Position numbers and translations under genes: made by a program | Notes under the pieces: generated by a model | Told to the model about the DNA's origin: nothing | The model's database searches: none | What the model saw: only the letters and a program-made list of their open reading frames with translations | Shown: positions 33,557 through 44,809 of the stretch, piece by piece | How positions within the stretch are numbered: position 1 is the stretch's first letter | Layout: every line of letters begins with the position of its first letter | Source of the DNA: Diabrotica undecimpunctata | Lineage: Eukaryota; Arthropoda; Insecta; Coleoptera; Chrysomelidae | Direction: 5' to 3' | Assembly (NCBI RefSeq): GCF_040954645.1 | Contig: NC_092809.1 | Location: 77,888,935-77,952,934, forward strand | Length of the DNA: 64,000 bases

Positions 33557-35115
33557 ATAAATATTATTTCTAAACAAAATTTAAAACCCACAGTATGGTG
33601 GAGATATGTAGACGATGCATTTTCAATATGGCCTAATGGATCTGAGTTGTTGGACACATTCCTTAATGATATAAACGATAAAGAAGAGACAACAACATTT
33701 ACCATGGAAAAGGAATATAATAACATACTACCTTTCCTGGATGGTTTAATCTCTAAGAACGATACTGGGTATGAGACTCAGGTGTATAGAAAACCAACAC
33801 ATACCAAGATATTAAAATTTCAAATCAAATCACAATATTAATATTAAAAAGGGAATCATCAAATCGACCGAATAGAACAGAACAACTTAGAACGAGATCC
33901 TACAGCATACACACGAAATAATACGAGGAAAATAACAATACCATACATAAAAGGATTATCAGAAAAAATAAATTCAACATTTCAACAACATTCAATACAA
34001 CAAACACATTGAGATCTATTTTGTCTAAAACCAAACCTAACAATGAACAAGAAAGGTCAAAAAATTGCATTTATAAAATACCTTGTGAATGCGATGTTTT
34101 ATTTAGGTGAAACATCAAGGCCATTAAATGTTAGAATAAGTGAACATCAATCTTATATCAAAAATAGAGAATTTGATAGATCTTAAATATGTAAACACGC
34201 ATGGGATAATGAACATAGGGTTCAATGGAGTGATTCAAATATAGTACTAAAAGAAAGGGATGGTAAAAAGAGAACAATCAAAGAAGCGGCTCTCATTATG
34301 CTAAATGAGACCAATTGTGCCACAAATTCCTCGGTAGAATTTAGTAAGCGTTGCTCTAAATAATTGGTTAGATGTGCACTGGAACCAGTCTCTTAAATTG
34401 CGTAGCCAAGATATACGTCGTCTCCCCACGCTTCGTGTGCCCTGAATCTTTCCTTGGATAATTAACTGTTTAATAGGATCTGGTTACCCATATTAAAACA
34501 GGAAGTTATTAAAAGCAAAATGCCAGTATTAGTAAGTAGGTAACATATAGAGGATACATCATTTATATTTTTTAAATAACAAATATATAAAATCAGCATT
34601 TGATGTTTATTGAAAGTAAATTAAATGCACGACCAAATACTTACCATGTCGGGATAGTATTATCTGGTTTTTTTCCTGGTTTTTCCCTCATAATTTACTA
34701 TGGAATCACTAACAGAGATTTTTACTGTCATCACGGCATGTGTTTGTCTTTTTAAAGACGAATTACATGCTATGATTTTTTCTGACGGATATTCTCAAGT
34801 TAAAGTTGATTTCATGTAATCGAATGAACTATCTTACAAGTAAAGTCGTCCCAGGAATGCAACTCAACAATATTGGCAATATCATTTTAAAGTCGTCTAC
34901 TTTAAAATGTATAATGTATGTCTGAATTGTCAATATAAATAAGTCACATAAAATTAAATTATTAGAAGAATTTTTCACTAAGTAACAAAAAAATAGAATT
35001 TGTTTAATTTACTAATGTTTGTATTTTGAGAACGATTTCCGAAGTGGAAATTGAAACGTCAATAAACGTACTTTAACCTTTAATTGTGGCTTATTCCCAT
35101 GTAAATAGTAATTAC
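33541..35115 (+). pseudogene. Penelope-like family C fragment: RT end, GIY-YIG, 3' end
   Basis: Plus strand. 33488-33841 is open and includes WWRYVDDAFSIWP with the YVDD box, PFLDGLI and VYRKPTHTK. It then has stops (33839, near 34010), the linker IPYIKGLSEK, a GIY-YIG part with a small deletion at the CECD position, and AWDNEHRVQW. A ~127-bp block at 34342-34468 is absent from the copy at 26130. The 3' region carries a hammerhead-like core (35022-35064) and ends AAATAGTAATTA. Confidence 0.85.
35022..35064 (+). ncRNA. Hammerhead-ribozyme-like core, PLE family C second copy
   Basis: Box UUGAGAA at 35026-35032, stem II ATTTCC/GGAAAT, GAAACGTC ending at 35060, stem I TATT/AATA. Identical in core to 26675-26717, so conserved between two copies that differ elsewhere. 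Confidence 0.6.
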
Positions 35116-36017
35116 TTTAACATGCCACAAGAAAATAGCTTCAGAACAATATTAAGAAACCCTATTACTGTACGCGATCTACCTTAGGGACTATAAATGC
35201 CTTGACTACACCCTTTTAAATAAAAATACACTTAAAAAAAACTAACACGTAGCTTTGAAAAAAAAAACTCAGAGCAGATGCTTAGCACAATGCTTAAATT
35301 TCACTTCACTCACATAACCTAAAAATATTTACCGCCAAAATCACAGAACCCGGTAAAGGCAGAACATATAAATAAGAATGTACGCAATATAGAAACGAGT
35401 AGTGCCACCTAGTGAAATATACTCTTGTAAGTACTTGCAGAAATCTTATAATCGTAAGTTAACGATTATCCAAATACAATTTTTTTAAAGAACGTTTATT
35501 TGTTGTGTTGCAAAGACTCAATAAATATTATTCAAAAAAGGTAGAGAAATTGTACAAAACGAACACCCGTCTGTTTAATATATTATTTATGCTTTTTAAA
35601 AATAATATTAATTAAGCGGCTTATTCACACATACTCTATAAATATGTTGAGTCTATTTTCAGTGTACTGAACAATTTATCACAAGCTTATAAGTTCAGAG
35701 GCAGCCTTGATTAGGATAAATCGTTACATTCACAGTTCAACGTGGAATGTTTAAATTTGGTATGTCTGGAAAAAGTTTATAGATATACCTAAGTTTACCA
35801 CCTAATCCTTTCGTTTTCTAAAATAACTTCCAAATAAAACGGAAATCATTACTGTAATGGCAACAAGTAGATACAACTAAGCTATTTTAGAATCAACTAT
35901 AGTGTTATGTAAAGTTTTTTTGGAAAGCTTGTTAAATTTGAATGTATCACTGATTTTGTTTTGTTTTCAACAACTAATTTGTCAATGCTAAAGAGATTTG
36001 ATATCATTTAAATTGTA
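35116..36017. other. Unassigned AT-rich spacer
   Basis: No supported gene or clear repeat. Confidence 0.6.
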
Positions 36018-36610
36018 ATGCAGAGAGTCACGGTGAAATTAGATCCACAATTGAGCAGGCCAGAGCAACTTTTAGAAGGATATCCGAGGTATTATATAAC
36101 CTAACCTAACCTAAAATTGGCATTGCGGATCCACCTACTTCGCTGCTACGTGTTCTCTATCTTACTTTATCTACGAGTCTTGGACTTTGAATAAAAGTGC
36201 TCTAAATCAGATAATAATCTAAATTGAGGCTTTCGAAATGTGGTGCTATAAAAGAATTTTAATAATTTCTTGAGTGGTGAAGACTTGAAACTCCACAATA
36301 ATAGAAAGTCTCAGCAAGACTACTGAGATTATCAAAAGCAGCAAGAAGAGAAAGCTGGAGTACTTCGGACTTGTAATGAGAGATCCCAAATATAGGTTGC
36401 TACAAAATATTATGCACGGGAAAATACCAGGCAAACGCAGTTCAGGACGAAGAAAAAATTCATGCTTGAAGAACTTGCGAGATTGGTATAGTATTGACAC
36501 AAGCATGCTATTTAGGGTGGCAGTGAATAAAATTAAGAAAAGTATCAAGTTAACCAACTTTCTGAAAGGATATTGTACATGGAGAAGAAAAAAGAGACTA
36601 AAGAAAAATT
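36018..36610 (+). pseudogene. LINE RT C-terminal fragment
   Basis: Plus-strand remnants in order: HGEIRSTIEQARATFRRISEV (36030-36090); a (CCTAA)3 run; IHLLRCYVFSILLY; after a frameshift LNIEAFEMWCYKRIL, KKRKLEYFGLVMR, KIPGKRSSGRRKNS and LKNLRDW. This order is the thumb to C-terminus of an insect LINE whose RT ends with a G-R-R-x-x-S-W-L-x-N-L pattern. No RT catalytic box is left. Confidence 0.75.
36095..36110. repeat. Short (CCTAA)n run inside a LINE
   Basis: Three CCTAA units (reverse of the insect telomere unit TTAGG) replace a few LINE codons. Too short to call telomeric. Confidence 0.6.
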
Positions 36611-36616
36611 ATTAGC

Positions 36617-36940
36617 ATCTACAAAGAAACACGAGCCCAATATTATCATGGAAGATTTTAATGCAAAGGTTGGCGAAGAAGAGCAGGAATAGATCGTAGC
36701 AAAAAAAGGTCTGGGATAGTAAATGAAAGAGGAGATGTGTTAGCAACTTTTTTTTGTAGAAAAGCAGCTAGTAATAATAAACACAATTTTCAAACTTCAA
36801 AAGCGTCGTCTTTACACCTTGAGATCACCACCAGATACACCTGAACGAGTGATTCTTAATCAAACAGACTTAAAACAGATCATAATATTTTGGTAGGAAA
36901 ATAAGACTGAAATAGAAAATTGAGATTACAACGACTAATT
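36617..36940 (+). pseudogene. LINE endonuclease fragment
   Basis: Plus strand: IIMEDFNAKVGEEE (G-D-F-N-A type box with Glu for Gly), NERGDVLATFF, RRLYTLRSPPDTPE and NQTDYILV, the middle and end of an EEP endonuclease. It follows, on the same strand, the C-terminal LINE fragment, so the order is permuted relative to a single element. Cut off by the ISL2EU terminus at 36942. Confidence 0.7.
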
Positions 36941-36983
36941 TGCGTTCTCAAACAACTATAGGTCGCAGCACTTGTTTTGAAAG

Positions 36984-38314
36984 ATGGCGGACGAGATAGG
37001 GATATCGTGTGTTGACATTGTAAATTTGATAGAGAATTTTAAAATACCCCTAGTTGGAGAGCAAGCAATTTTAGATTCCAACCATATTACTTGTGGAATA
37101 TTATCATGTAGTGGGAAAACCGCAGTGATACAAGCATTGTGCCTCCAAACGAGCAATTTGAGAGGAGTACCAAACCAAATGAAGTGATTGATAATATTAA
37201 AAATGTTGTTTGTAATTGGACATGTAAGGCTGGAAATTCAGGCAAATACAAACATATAAGGGACACATTACTATATATTTTCGGTAAGTGATTACATAGT
37301 GATTTGATAAAAGTAAAAGAACCATTTTGCTATAACTTCATGTTTATAACTCCTTTTTATTACTTACAGGCATACGAAAGAAAAATTGGAAAAATTAAGC
37401 ACCACAGACATCAAGCAACAGTGGGGATTATTAATTATATAATTAAATTAAAAATACATAACGTGCATGAAAGTGTGGTGCCAATTAACCAGTTTTGCTA
37501 CATGAAAAAAAAAAACGCTGCAAGAAGAGAATTAGATACGCGTCTAGCAAAACCAGCAGATACTGAGATATTGAAGATATTACTCTTTGGAACAGAAGAT
37601 TTAGAATTAAATCTAACTTTATAAAGTGCCGTTCCTATGCATCAAGACACAAGTTCTATGAGGAAGAAATGCTTCAGATATTTCTATGTCACAGTATTAT
37701 TGGCAACAATAAAGTCCTACCAGAGCTAAAGAAGTAAGAAGTCCTACCAAGAAGTAAGCTACAGTAATTCTGTTGAAATGTATTTAGCTATGCTAAACCA
37801 AACTGGAGAAGCGTGGAAAAACCTGAGGCGACTAAGAGTAACTGGAACCAGTTGTTACCATTTATTTACATATAGTAAAAATAATACCCAAATTGGCCAC
37901 TTACAGTCAACCAATTGTATAATTCCAATTTTAAAGGAAATACTGCAGCATTAGATGGGAAAAAGTATAAATCAGTTGCTTTAAAAATGTATGGAGAAAT
38001 AACTCAAAGTTGAACATTTGGGAATTCTTATCTCATATGATGTACCATGGCTGGCAGTAAATGTTGATGAAATTGTTTCGGGAAAATGTTGTGTAGAAAT
38101 AAAGTGCCCTCTGGCAAGCAAAACAAAATATGTGCAATCAATTTTACGTGACAATAAAAATCATATGGATTATGGACAAGTACAATTGCAAATGTTACTT
38201 ACTGGACTACAAATATGTTATTTTGTGGTGTTTTGTCCATTCGGTAAGTCCACACTTACTATCAAAGTACCATTTGATGTAGAATTTATACAAAACATGT
38301 TAAAAGTTTTGTAG
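36984..38314 (+). pseudogene. SWIM/YqaJ-nuclease protein of ISL2EU
   Basis: Fragmented into several frames. 36984-37187 is an N-terminal piece (MADEIGISCVDIVNLIENF). In another frame follow NVVCNWTCKAGNSGKYKH (SWIM-type zinc finger, 37200-37255) and HIRDTLLYIFG. 37370-37624 is a conserved-looking middle part. 38018-38314 is the YqaJ nuclease: DVPWLAVNVDEIV, CVEIKCPLAS (E-x-K catalytic box), MDYGQVQLQMLLTG and CYFVVFCPFG. YqaJ-type proteins are exonuclease or recombinase-like PD-(D/E)xK nucleases; their role in ISL2EU transposition is not settled. This copy has frameshifts and a stop near 38010. An intron-like GT at 37284 may explain one break. Confidence 0.8.
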
Positions 38315-38451
38315 GCGTATATTTTTACAATGTATTACCAGTTTTATTCCAATTATATAAATAAAAAACTTGTTATTAAAGATTGTTTTATTTCTTATAG
38401 GTACTTTTACCTGAAAAAATTATTTACACTTGACTACACTCACATCTGTTA

Positions 38452-38454
<3 letters not shown>

Positions 38455-38504
<50 letters not shown>
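38455..38504. repeat. (TA)n microsatellite
   Basis: Lies between the two convergent ISL2EU genes. Confidence 0.95.
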
Positions 38505-38506
<2 letters not shown>

Positions 38507-38575
38507 AATATAAATTATTTATCATTACTAAGCTAAGTATTGCTGCAAAAAGGTTAACAATATCTGAAATAATAT

Positions 38576-40364
38576 TTATAACAGAGTCAATTTATAAGCA
38601 ATTTCAGCAGTACAAACAGCATCTTGCATTGATAATTGTTTTCTTTTTCCCAAAAATAGCGGTCTTATTAATTCGATTTTCTTTTCAATGCATTCATTTT
38701 CTATCAAAAAGCCCTTAGCTACTGTTACGATAAATAATGACGCATCATATGACTCAAAACTGTTAACATATTTATTACTAATATCCTTATTCATTCGAGT
38801 ATTTTCTAGTAAGAAGATACACGGGTCTCCCTCGGCTAAAAAAAAAACAGTAAGGCGTAACCTTCCAGTCTTTTCGCCAAGGGTCAGGAAGGTCGATATC
38901 CTTCGACGAGATTCTAGATTAACGGTGCTTTATATACCTATAAAGACGATAGTTTTTAAATAACAGTTTTAGTTTGTGAATATAAAGTCGAGTTTTTAGA
39001 TCGAGATATAATTGTACGCAGAAATAAATATAAATAAATATTGTGATAAATTAGTGAATATTTTAATACAGACTTTAATAAATTTGTAAGTGTTATAAAT
39101 AGAACCTTTGATAATAAATAAAGACAATAAATTAGATTAATAACAATATAACACTACCATTATAGCATCCTCATTTGGTGTCAATTTGTCCAATAATCTT
39201 GATTGAATAAAAATTTCTTTGTCTGAGATACGACCACCATAAACAGAACTTACAAATGTAATTAAACCAAATGGTGCTATTCCAATCATAACTTTTAATG
39301 TGTGGTCCCCTTTGTAGTGTGAATAAGTCATTACACGACACTTGAGACACTTGCTTTTTTGTAACAGTAATTATGTGCAGTCCAAAATAATTCTTGTTTC
39401 AGGAAATTTCTTAAAACTTACAGGTATCCTATTTTGAATTTCTTCTTTTCCTGGCCAGGGGATTGCAGATTTTAATATTTCAGAAAGAACTTCCACCGTT
39501 ATCTGAAAATAATTTCTACATGTGTTTGACGAGACACCAAATATATAACATGGCAAAGAAAAGTGAGATCAATTTTTAACTTAGCAAATACTAGAACAAT
39601 ATGTTGTTTTAGCAGAGGCAGTAATGGATTCGAATTTTTGTTTTCTAACAAACTAGCAGCTTCACAAATTTTTTTCAGCAAATTTATAGTGGGTATTGAA
39701 GTGAATGCATTTAAATCGCGATTTGTTTTTATCAAATAATATAAAGTAACTTTTTTGCCTTCACTTAATACAGATGGGGTCACTTGGATAGCCTTTTCTT
39801 CTGTGCTGACTTTTAGTGAGTGATCCCGCTGTAACTCTGGACTATTTCGGATGGCTTCTAAAACTGCACTAATCGCTGAACCTGTGATAATTTCGATTTG
39901 ATCTTCGCAATTTTTGACGTTTCTGGATCTGAGTCAATCATTACATCTTTTGAAATAGATACTGTACTAGACAGATGCCTTTGTTTTGCTCGTTTTGATC
40001 TTTCTTTTCGAGATGATCTTTGTGGAGAGGACAACACTTTGTCCAAAGATCGAATAGGTAGATTCTCAGATGGAATGTTAAAACGTTACTTTAGTGATTA
40101 AGAAAGAACGAGGATGAAACCATATTACTTAAATAAATTTCCTATCAAATATGATTTACCTGGAAAAAAGTAATCCGATTTCTTAAAGTGTCGTCTGAAT
40201 ACATTCATGAATTTTGTCACAGGTTTTGCAATACATAGAGCTGCTTGTCGGTTCTTTCGTAATTTCTCGTCCTTTGGAAAGTAGTGAAGATATATATCTT
40301 TCGTACATCGAGCAGAACATTGTGGCACTGAACAATATCGATTACTTTTCTTCTTATCGCTCAT
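38576..40364 (-). pseudogene. THAP/DDE transposase of ISL2EU, split by a solo LTR
   Basis: Minus strand. N-terminal THAP zinc finger at 40170-40340 (YCSVPQCSARCTKDIYLHYFP ... HFKKSDYF); the usual Cys of the C-x-x-H pair reads Phe, so zinc binding is impaired. A basic Ser/Lys linker (39858-40046), then HTH-like TINLLKKICEAA, FGVSSNTCRNYF, IILDCT (first catalytic Asp), HYKGDHTLKVMIGIAP, VYGGRISDKEI (second Asp) and DAIM, where the solo LTR interrupts; AKGFLIENE continues beyond it. The last catalytic part (38576-38718, LGKRKQLSMQDA) is decayed. Several stops and frameshifts. Harbinger/IS5-like DDE_4 fold. Confidence 0.8.
38723..39153 (+). repeat. Solo gypsy LTR with 4-bp target duplication
   Basis: 431 bp from TGTTACGATAAATAATG to ...AATATAACA, flanked by CTAC at 38719-38722 and 39154-39157. 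The downstream half matches the 3' LTR at 13712-14126. It lies in the transposase coding sequence, whose frame is continuous across it when the LTR and one CTAC are ignored. Solo LTRs arise by recombination between the two LTRs of a full element. Confidence 0.9.
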
Positions 40365-40482
40365 TATTTTTAAAATTTGATGAAATTTATACCAGTTTTA
40401 AACTCTAAATTTTAGACATTTATCCCTATTTTATTGTTTATCTATTTTGACAGCAGTTGGCAGCACGGTCGTTTGAGAACGC

Positions 40483-41730
40483 GAATAGGCAAACTACTAT
40501 TGATAGAGAAAATATGTCAAATGATACCGCAAAACTTGTTCCCCCTATATTTGTTCAAACAATTGGTTTTGACATTTTCGTTAACAAGCATGTTTCCTCT
40601 AATTTCGAAAGTTTAGAACAGAGACCTTCATAAACATTTTTCAGTTTACGTTTGATGTCGTCAAGGATATACTGAACAAGTCGTTTACATTTTACTTGAC
40701 AGCTTTATAAACTCAATGCATTATATAAACGCTATGTATCTGTGAGGATTATCATGTACATTTAATAAATATCAAGTTTCAAGGGTTGTAAAGGCAGAAT
40801 TATGATGATATTATACAATTTTTTATTGTTAAATACAATACAATACAATACTGTTTTTACATCAACAGAATTTCATTATTCAATTTTTCATAAACTGTAA
40901 AACTGTCCAATTTCATAAATCTAAAATTATAAAATATAGATATTTAAGAATACCTATAAATAATAATATACATACTGTATAAAATTACTGTTATTTCTTT
41001 AATAAATTTTCTTAGACACTTTACATCAGCTTAAAATGCCAAGCCTTTAAAATAAGAAACATTTAGGACATTTTATTGACCGCTTTTCTTAAGTTTCAAT
41101 TTTCTTAAGTTTTGTAATTGCTATTATTTTTATTTATAAAAACCTCTAATTTTTGAGACTAACTTTAAAAAGCACCTTGTAGTATTAACTCCGTATAAAA
41201 ATTCCGAGATAGTAACCAATAAGAATAAATTTAGTTTCGTAATTACATACTTAGAATAGTGTACTCATACAGTTAAAGCTAAATATAAAAAGGGAATTGT
41301 TAAGGAAGAGAATATACCATCAGGTTTATTGTTAAAAACATTTTTGATGGTTATGCTTTGAATTTCAATTAGGATCCACTCTAACGGTGCCATACTCGGA
41401 AAACGTAAAATTCGATGTAGGTGGTTATTTTCCTTTGATACACCAACTTCAATGTACTTCGAGTTTGTGATATGTTTTATTACAAATACAGACAGACGCT
41501 ATGTCTATGTTTTACATAAAGAGGTTTCTATAAAATTGTAATAAATTAAATCTAGGTAGACTATTGGACAGTACTAACTATTAAAAATATCAACTGATAC
41601 ATCTATAATATATAGAATCTTTATAATATAAATAATATATAGAAACTTAAAATCTATATAGAATCATAGCCATATATTTACAGTAATCGAAATTTACAAT
41701 GCTCAATTCAGATAAAGTGTAATTCAATTA
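40483..41730. other. Unassigned spacer with possible MITE
   Basis: No gene. CTGTCCAAT at 40907 and ATTGGACAG at about 41568 form an inverted pair about 670 bp apart, using the motif seen at the pogo-type element. (AATAC)4 at 40832-40851. Confidence 0.5.
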
Positions 41731-43255
41731 ATCCTGTCTGTGGTGTTGGAGTTTTCACCCAAGTCTCGTTTTTGGGTCTCTTTTACCAATTAAACCAATA
41801 ATACCTCTCAGGGACTCTGGCCATAGTCCTATTGATCCCAAAATGCCCCCGTAGAGGCAATCAAGGACTTCTGCAAGCACGCCCTTAACACAAGACCTTG
41901 GAAGAACACCTTATGGCACTGTTCTTGTTCCATCTGGACTCTCCCATTTACGAGTGATGATAGTCATCTCACAGACACAAGGAGTCTCACTGAAGCTAAT
42001 ACCCCTTTGCTGCTTGGCCATATTTGGCAATTCCCTACCACTGTGACCTAGCACAGTTGTCCAGCCACTCCCGGACTCTTTTTAAATCTAGATCTTTCTT
42101 CTGTTCAGCCTGGAAGTTTTCTTTGGCTAGAGCTTCTTCGTTACTTTCGTACTCTATGGTTTTTAACTATAGAATCTATGGCCCTCTCGTTCTTCTTGGT
42201 GCTGGCAGGATCAGCAGTACCTCCCTTTGCCTTGTCTTCTCGAGACGTAGGCATTTCCATGACTTCTTACCGCTCGGTGGCGAATTTCAAAATCATATGT
42301 GATAACACAGTAGTTTCTTTCTGTTTTCCCAGAGTTTTATTGAAGTATTCTATAATGCGTATTGAAGTATCCACCCTCCTGTACTTGAGAGAGCACCACC
42401 CCGATGCATTTTGAAAAGCTGGCAGTCGGGTGTCTAGTCAAATGTTTCTCGTTAGGTTATGGAGAGATTTGGAAATTTTTCCAAAATCTTCCAACGATAG
42501 TAACTGCAAAGACCAAGGAAGCCTTGCATATCGTGTTTATTTTTTGGTGTGGGCCATTCTTCTACTGCTTTTATTTTTAATGGGTCTGCTGCAACTCCTA
42601 AGGATAAAATTACATGTCCAAGGAAACCAACTTATTATTGGAAGAGCTTGCACTTCTTGGCATTTACTTGAGTAGGTGACAGTTAATAAGTCTCTTAAAA
42701 ATGTCTGTCAAATTGGCAAGGTGTTCGATGAGCATGATTTCGTCGAAGTATACCAGACAGATTTAAACGTGGCATTAACTGCATGGAATATAACTTGCCA
42801 ATAGCGGCTTTTGAGATCCATGGTGGAAAACAATTTCGCTCCAGCCAAGGCATTAAGGGTGTCATCAATACGGGGCAGCGGGTAGCTGTCTTTCTTGGGG
42901 TCGCCATTCAATTTTCAGTAGTCGTCACAAAACCTTGTGGAACCATCTTTTTCAGGTACTAACACCACTGCCACTGGAGTAGACCAGGGGCTACTTGACT
43001 CTTGGAGATGACATTCTCCTTCTGCATATCTTCAAGAATGGCAAAAGCTTCTTCCTGGCCACGTTTCTCTTTAGCTTCTTTTTCTTCCAGACGACGTATC
43101 TTATCTCTTTTTCTTCTAGATGACGTTGTCTTATTGCGGCAATCATATCTCAAATTTCCTCCATCTTGGCCTCGTTGCTTGTTTTTACCATATAAATTCT
43201 CGACAATAACTTCTTTTACCTAACCCAACTTTCTTCTGGCACCAATTGTTACGTT
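41731..43255 (-). pseudogene. Decayed gypsy element: PBS, gag start, RT, RNase H, integrase pieces
   Basis: Minus strand. A PBS-like TTGGTGCCAGAAG (43236-43248) is followed by a gag start (MVKTSNEAKMEE), then RT: DMQKENVI, GDPKKDSYPLPRIDDTLNAL, LFSTMDLKSRYWQV (motif A), GFLGHVIL and WPTPKNKHDMQGFLGLCSYYR. Then RNase H remnants (FNKTLGK, HRAVRSHGNA) and an integrase zinc-finger piece (YGGHFGINRTMARV). Spacing shows large internal deletions (gag-RT, RNase H). Many frameshifts. Confidence 0.75.
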
Positions 43256-44589
43256 CTTCTGTGGGTTCAGGAGATCGTAATAATATAATAGCTTTGATGA
43301 TTTTCAATCTCCGATAGGGGAGGTACATAAAGAAACAGAAACCTATTTTTGCATTTTATACTTATCAGACCGCTTTACGAATTTTCAGGATTTCTTCGTA
43401 AACTGTTACAAAACAAAAAAAACACATAATCTTGGATATGAATTAACTGTCCAATGATTTTGTTTGGAAAACATAGTGATGATTAAGCGATAAGCCAAAA
43501 TAGACTAATGGACAGACAGGAATGAATAAAACGATAATGTCTACATTTTTAGTGGAAAATAATGTACGAAATAATTAAATAACTTTTTAACAAACTCGGT
43601 ATAACATCTTCCTTTCTCATCGTGTCATTAAAAAGTTCCAATAGAAATCTTTAACTAGCTAATTAGTATCGTCACTCCTCAATAGGGTGTTGCTATATAA
43701 ATATTACTTCATTCGCAGAGTTAAAAGAAAAAATACCTCTACATTTTTATCAATTTACGGTATATTAGAACCAATTACACGAATTCCTTTACATATTTAT
43801 AGATCCCTTTCGAATAAATCATTTTCTACTTTCAATATGTTAATGACATTTTCAAAAGGATTGTCTATATCGAATGGCAATTATACGATTGTCGATGAGA
43901 TATTCCTACGCAATCACAAACAGTTCTCAATCGATTACCGTTAGTAGGTGCAATATTAAAATTGTAGGATTATGTCCAGCGACTTTATTTGTTGATAAAA
44001 GGAAGGATGATGAAGTAATTTACACAGACTTTTGAGATAATACAAATACAATAAATACAGGTAAATCTAATAAAGAGAAAGGAGAATGGTTTGTAATAAT
44101 CATACATAGATATGATTTTGTACTACCACCTAAATAGGGCAACAAGAAATTAAAATAGTGACAACACTCTCACAATCTGTCACAAAGTGATTGAAGCCGA
44201 CTTGCAGCATATCCTAATTAATATGTATATATAATTAACACGTTAACTGCCACTCTATTCTGGGTAGGTTTTCACCAAGAGCCGCTTACTATTTTTGACA
44301 CATAGACGTTTATTTATTAGTTTTTTGAAATGTTCGAATAAAACTAAGTATTTTTAAACTAAATGCACATATATACAATAAGGGTTGGTGGTGAACGCGC
44401 CAGAGCGCCACTGGCGCTCGGCTCTAGTATTTGTATACAGACGTCGTACGACGCGCTGGTGCGTTTTATAAATAATATTGAAAAAAAATAAGTTTTAATA
44501 GAAATCTTTATTTACTAATACAAAATAAAACAACAAATGTAAAGTAACATAAAATATAGATATATAAAACAAAACTAAGATTTAAATGT
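43256..44589. other. Probable LTR of the decayed gypsy plus unassigned spacer
   Basis: Right of the PBS, sequence from 43249 (TTGTTACGTTCTTC on the plus strand) should be the 5' LTR; its outer end is not visible. Another TGTCCAAT/ATGGACAG inverted pair lies at 43450-43512. At 44403-44419 is a perfect GAGCGCCA-C-TGGCGCTC hairpin and at 44442-44453 the palindrome CGTCGTACGACG, both close to the piggyBac 3' end. Confidence 0.45.
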
Positions 44590-44780
44590 GGGATACTTGA
44601 CAGCAATCCAGACAAAATCCAGGGGTATCGGGACAGGTTTAGCATTCGTAAATTGTATCTTTACGGATACTTCGTTCGGTGAAAGTTTTACAGCGTTTTC
44701 ACATAACTTTTCCCTTTAGATCTTTTACCACTCGTTTTGTTACTAGGTGAGCTTTTGTAACATGTAACATTTTTTTTATA
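44590..44780 (-). pseudogene. piggyBac-type transposase C-terminal Cys domain
   Basis: Minus strand: basic stretch, then KRCKTF, IRKDTIYEC, TCPDTPGFCLDCC and a stop. This is the C-terminal cross-braced zinc (RING-like) domain of piggyBac transposases, with one Cys position lost to a stop. It is probably the separated end of the piggyBac at 46560-47628, displaced by the LINE fragment between them. Confidence 0.65.
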
Positions 44781-44809
44781 ATTAAAATAGTAAATAATTT
44801 TTAATCCCT

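Larger units (their letters stand above)
36942..40482. mobile_element. ISL2EU-type DNA transposon
   Basis: Two convergent coding regions, a SWIM/YqaJ nuclease (plus) and a THAP/DDE transposase (minus), lie between inverted ends GCGTTCTCAAAC (36942-36953) and its complement (40471-40482). That gene pair is the hallmark of the ISL2EU superfamily. Between the genes is a (TA)n array, and the transposase is split by a solo gypsy LTR. Without that LTR the element is about 3.1 kb. I could not define a target duplication with confidence. Confidence 0.8.

Noticed and set aside
36956..37156. Minus-strand ORF over the ISL2EU nuclease start
   Set aside because: Shadow of the plus-strand coding sequence, with no motif of its own.
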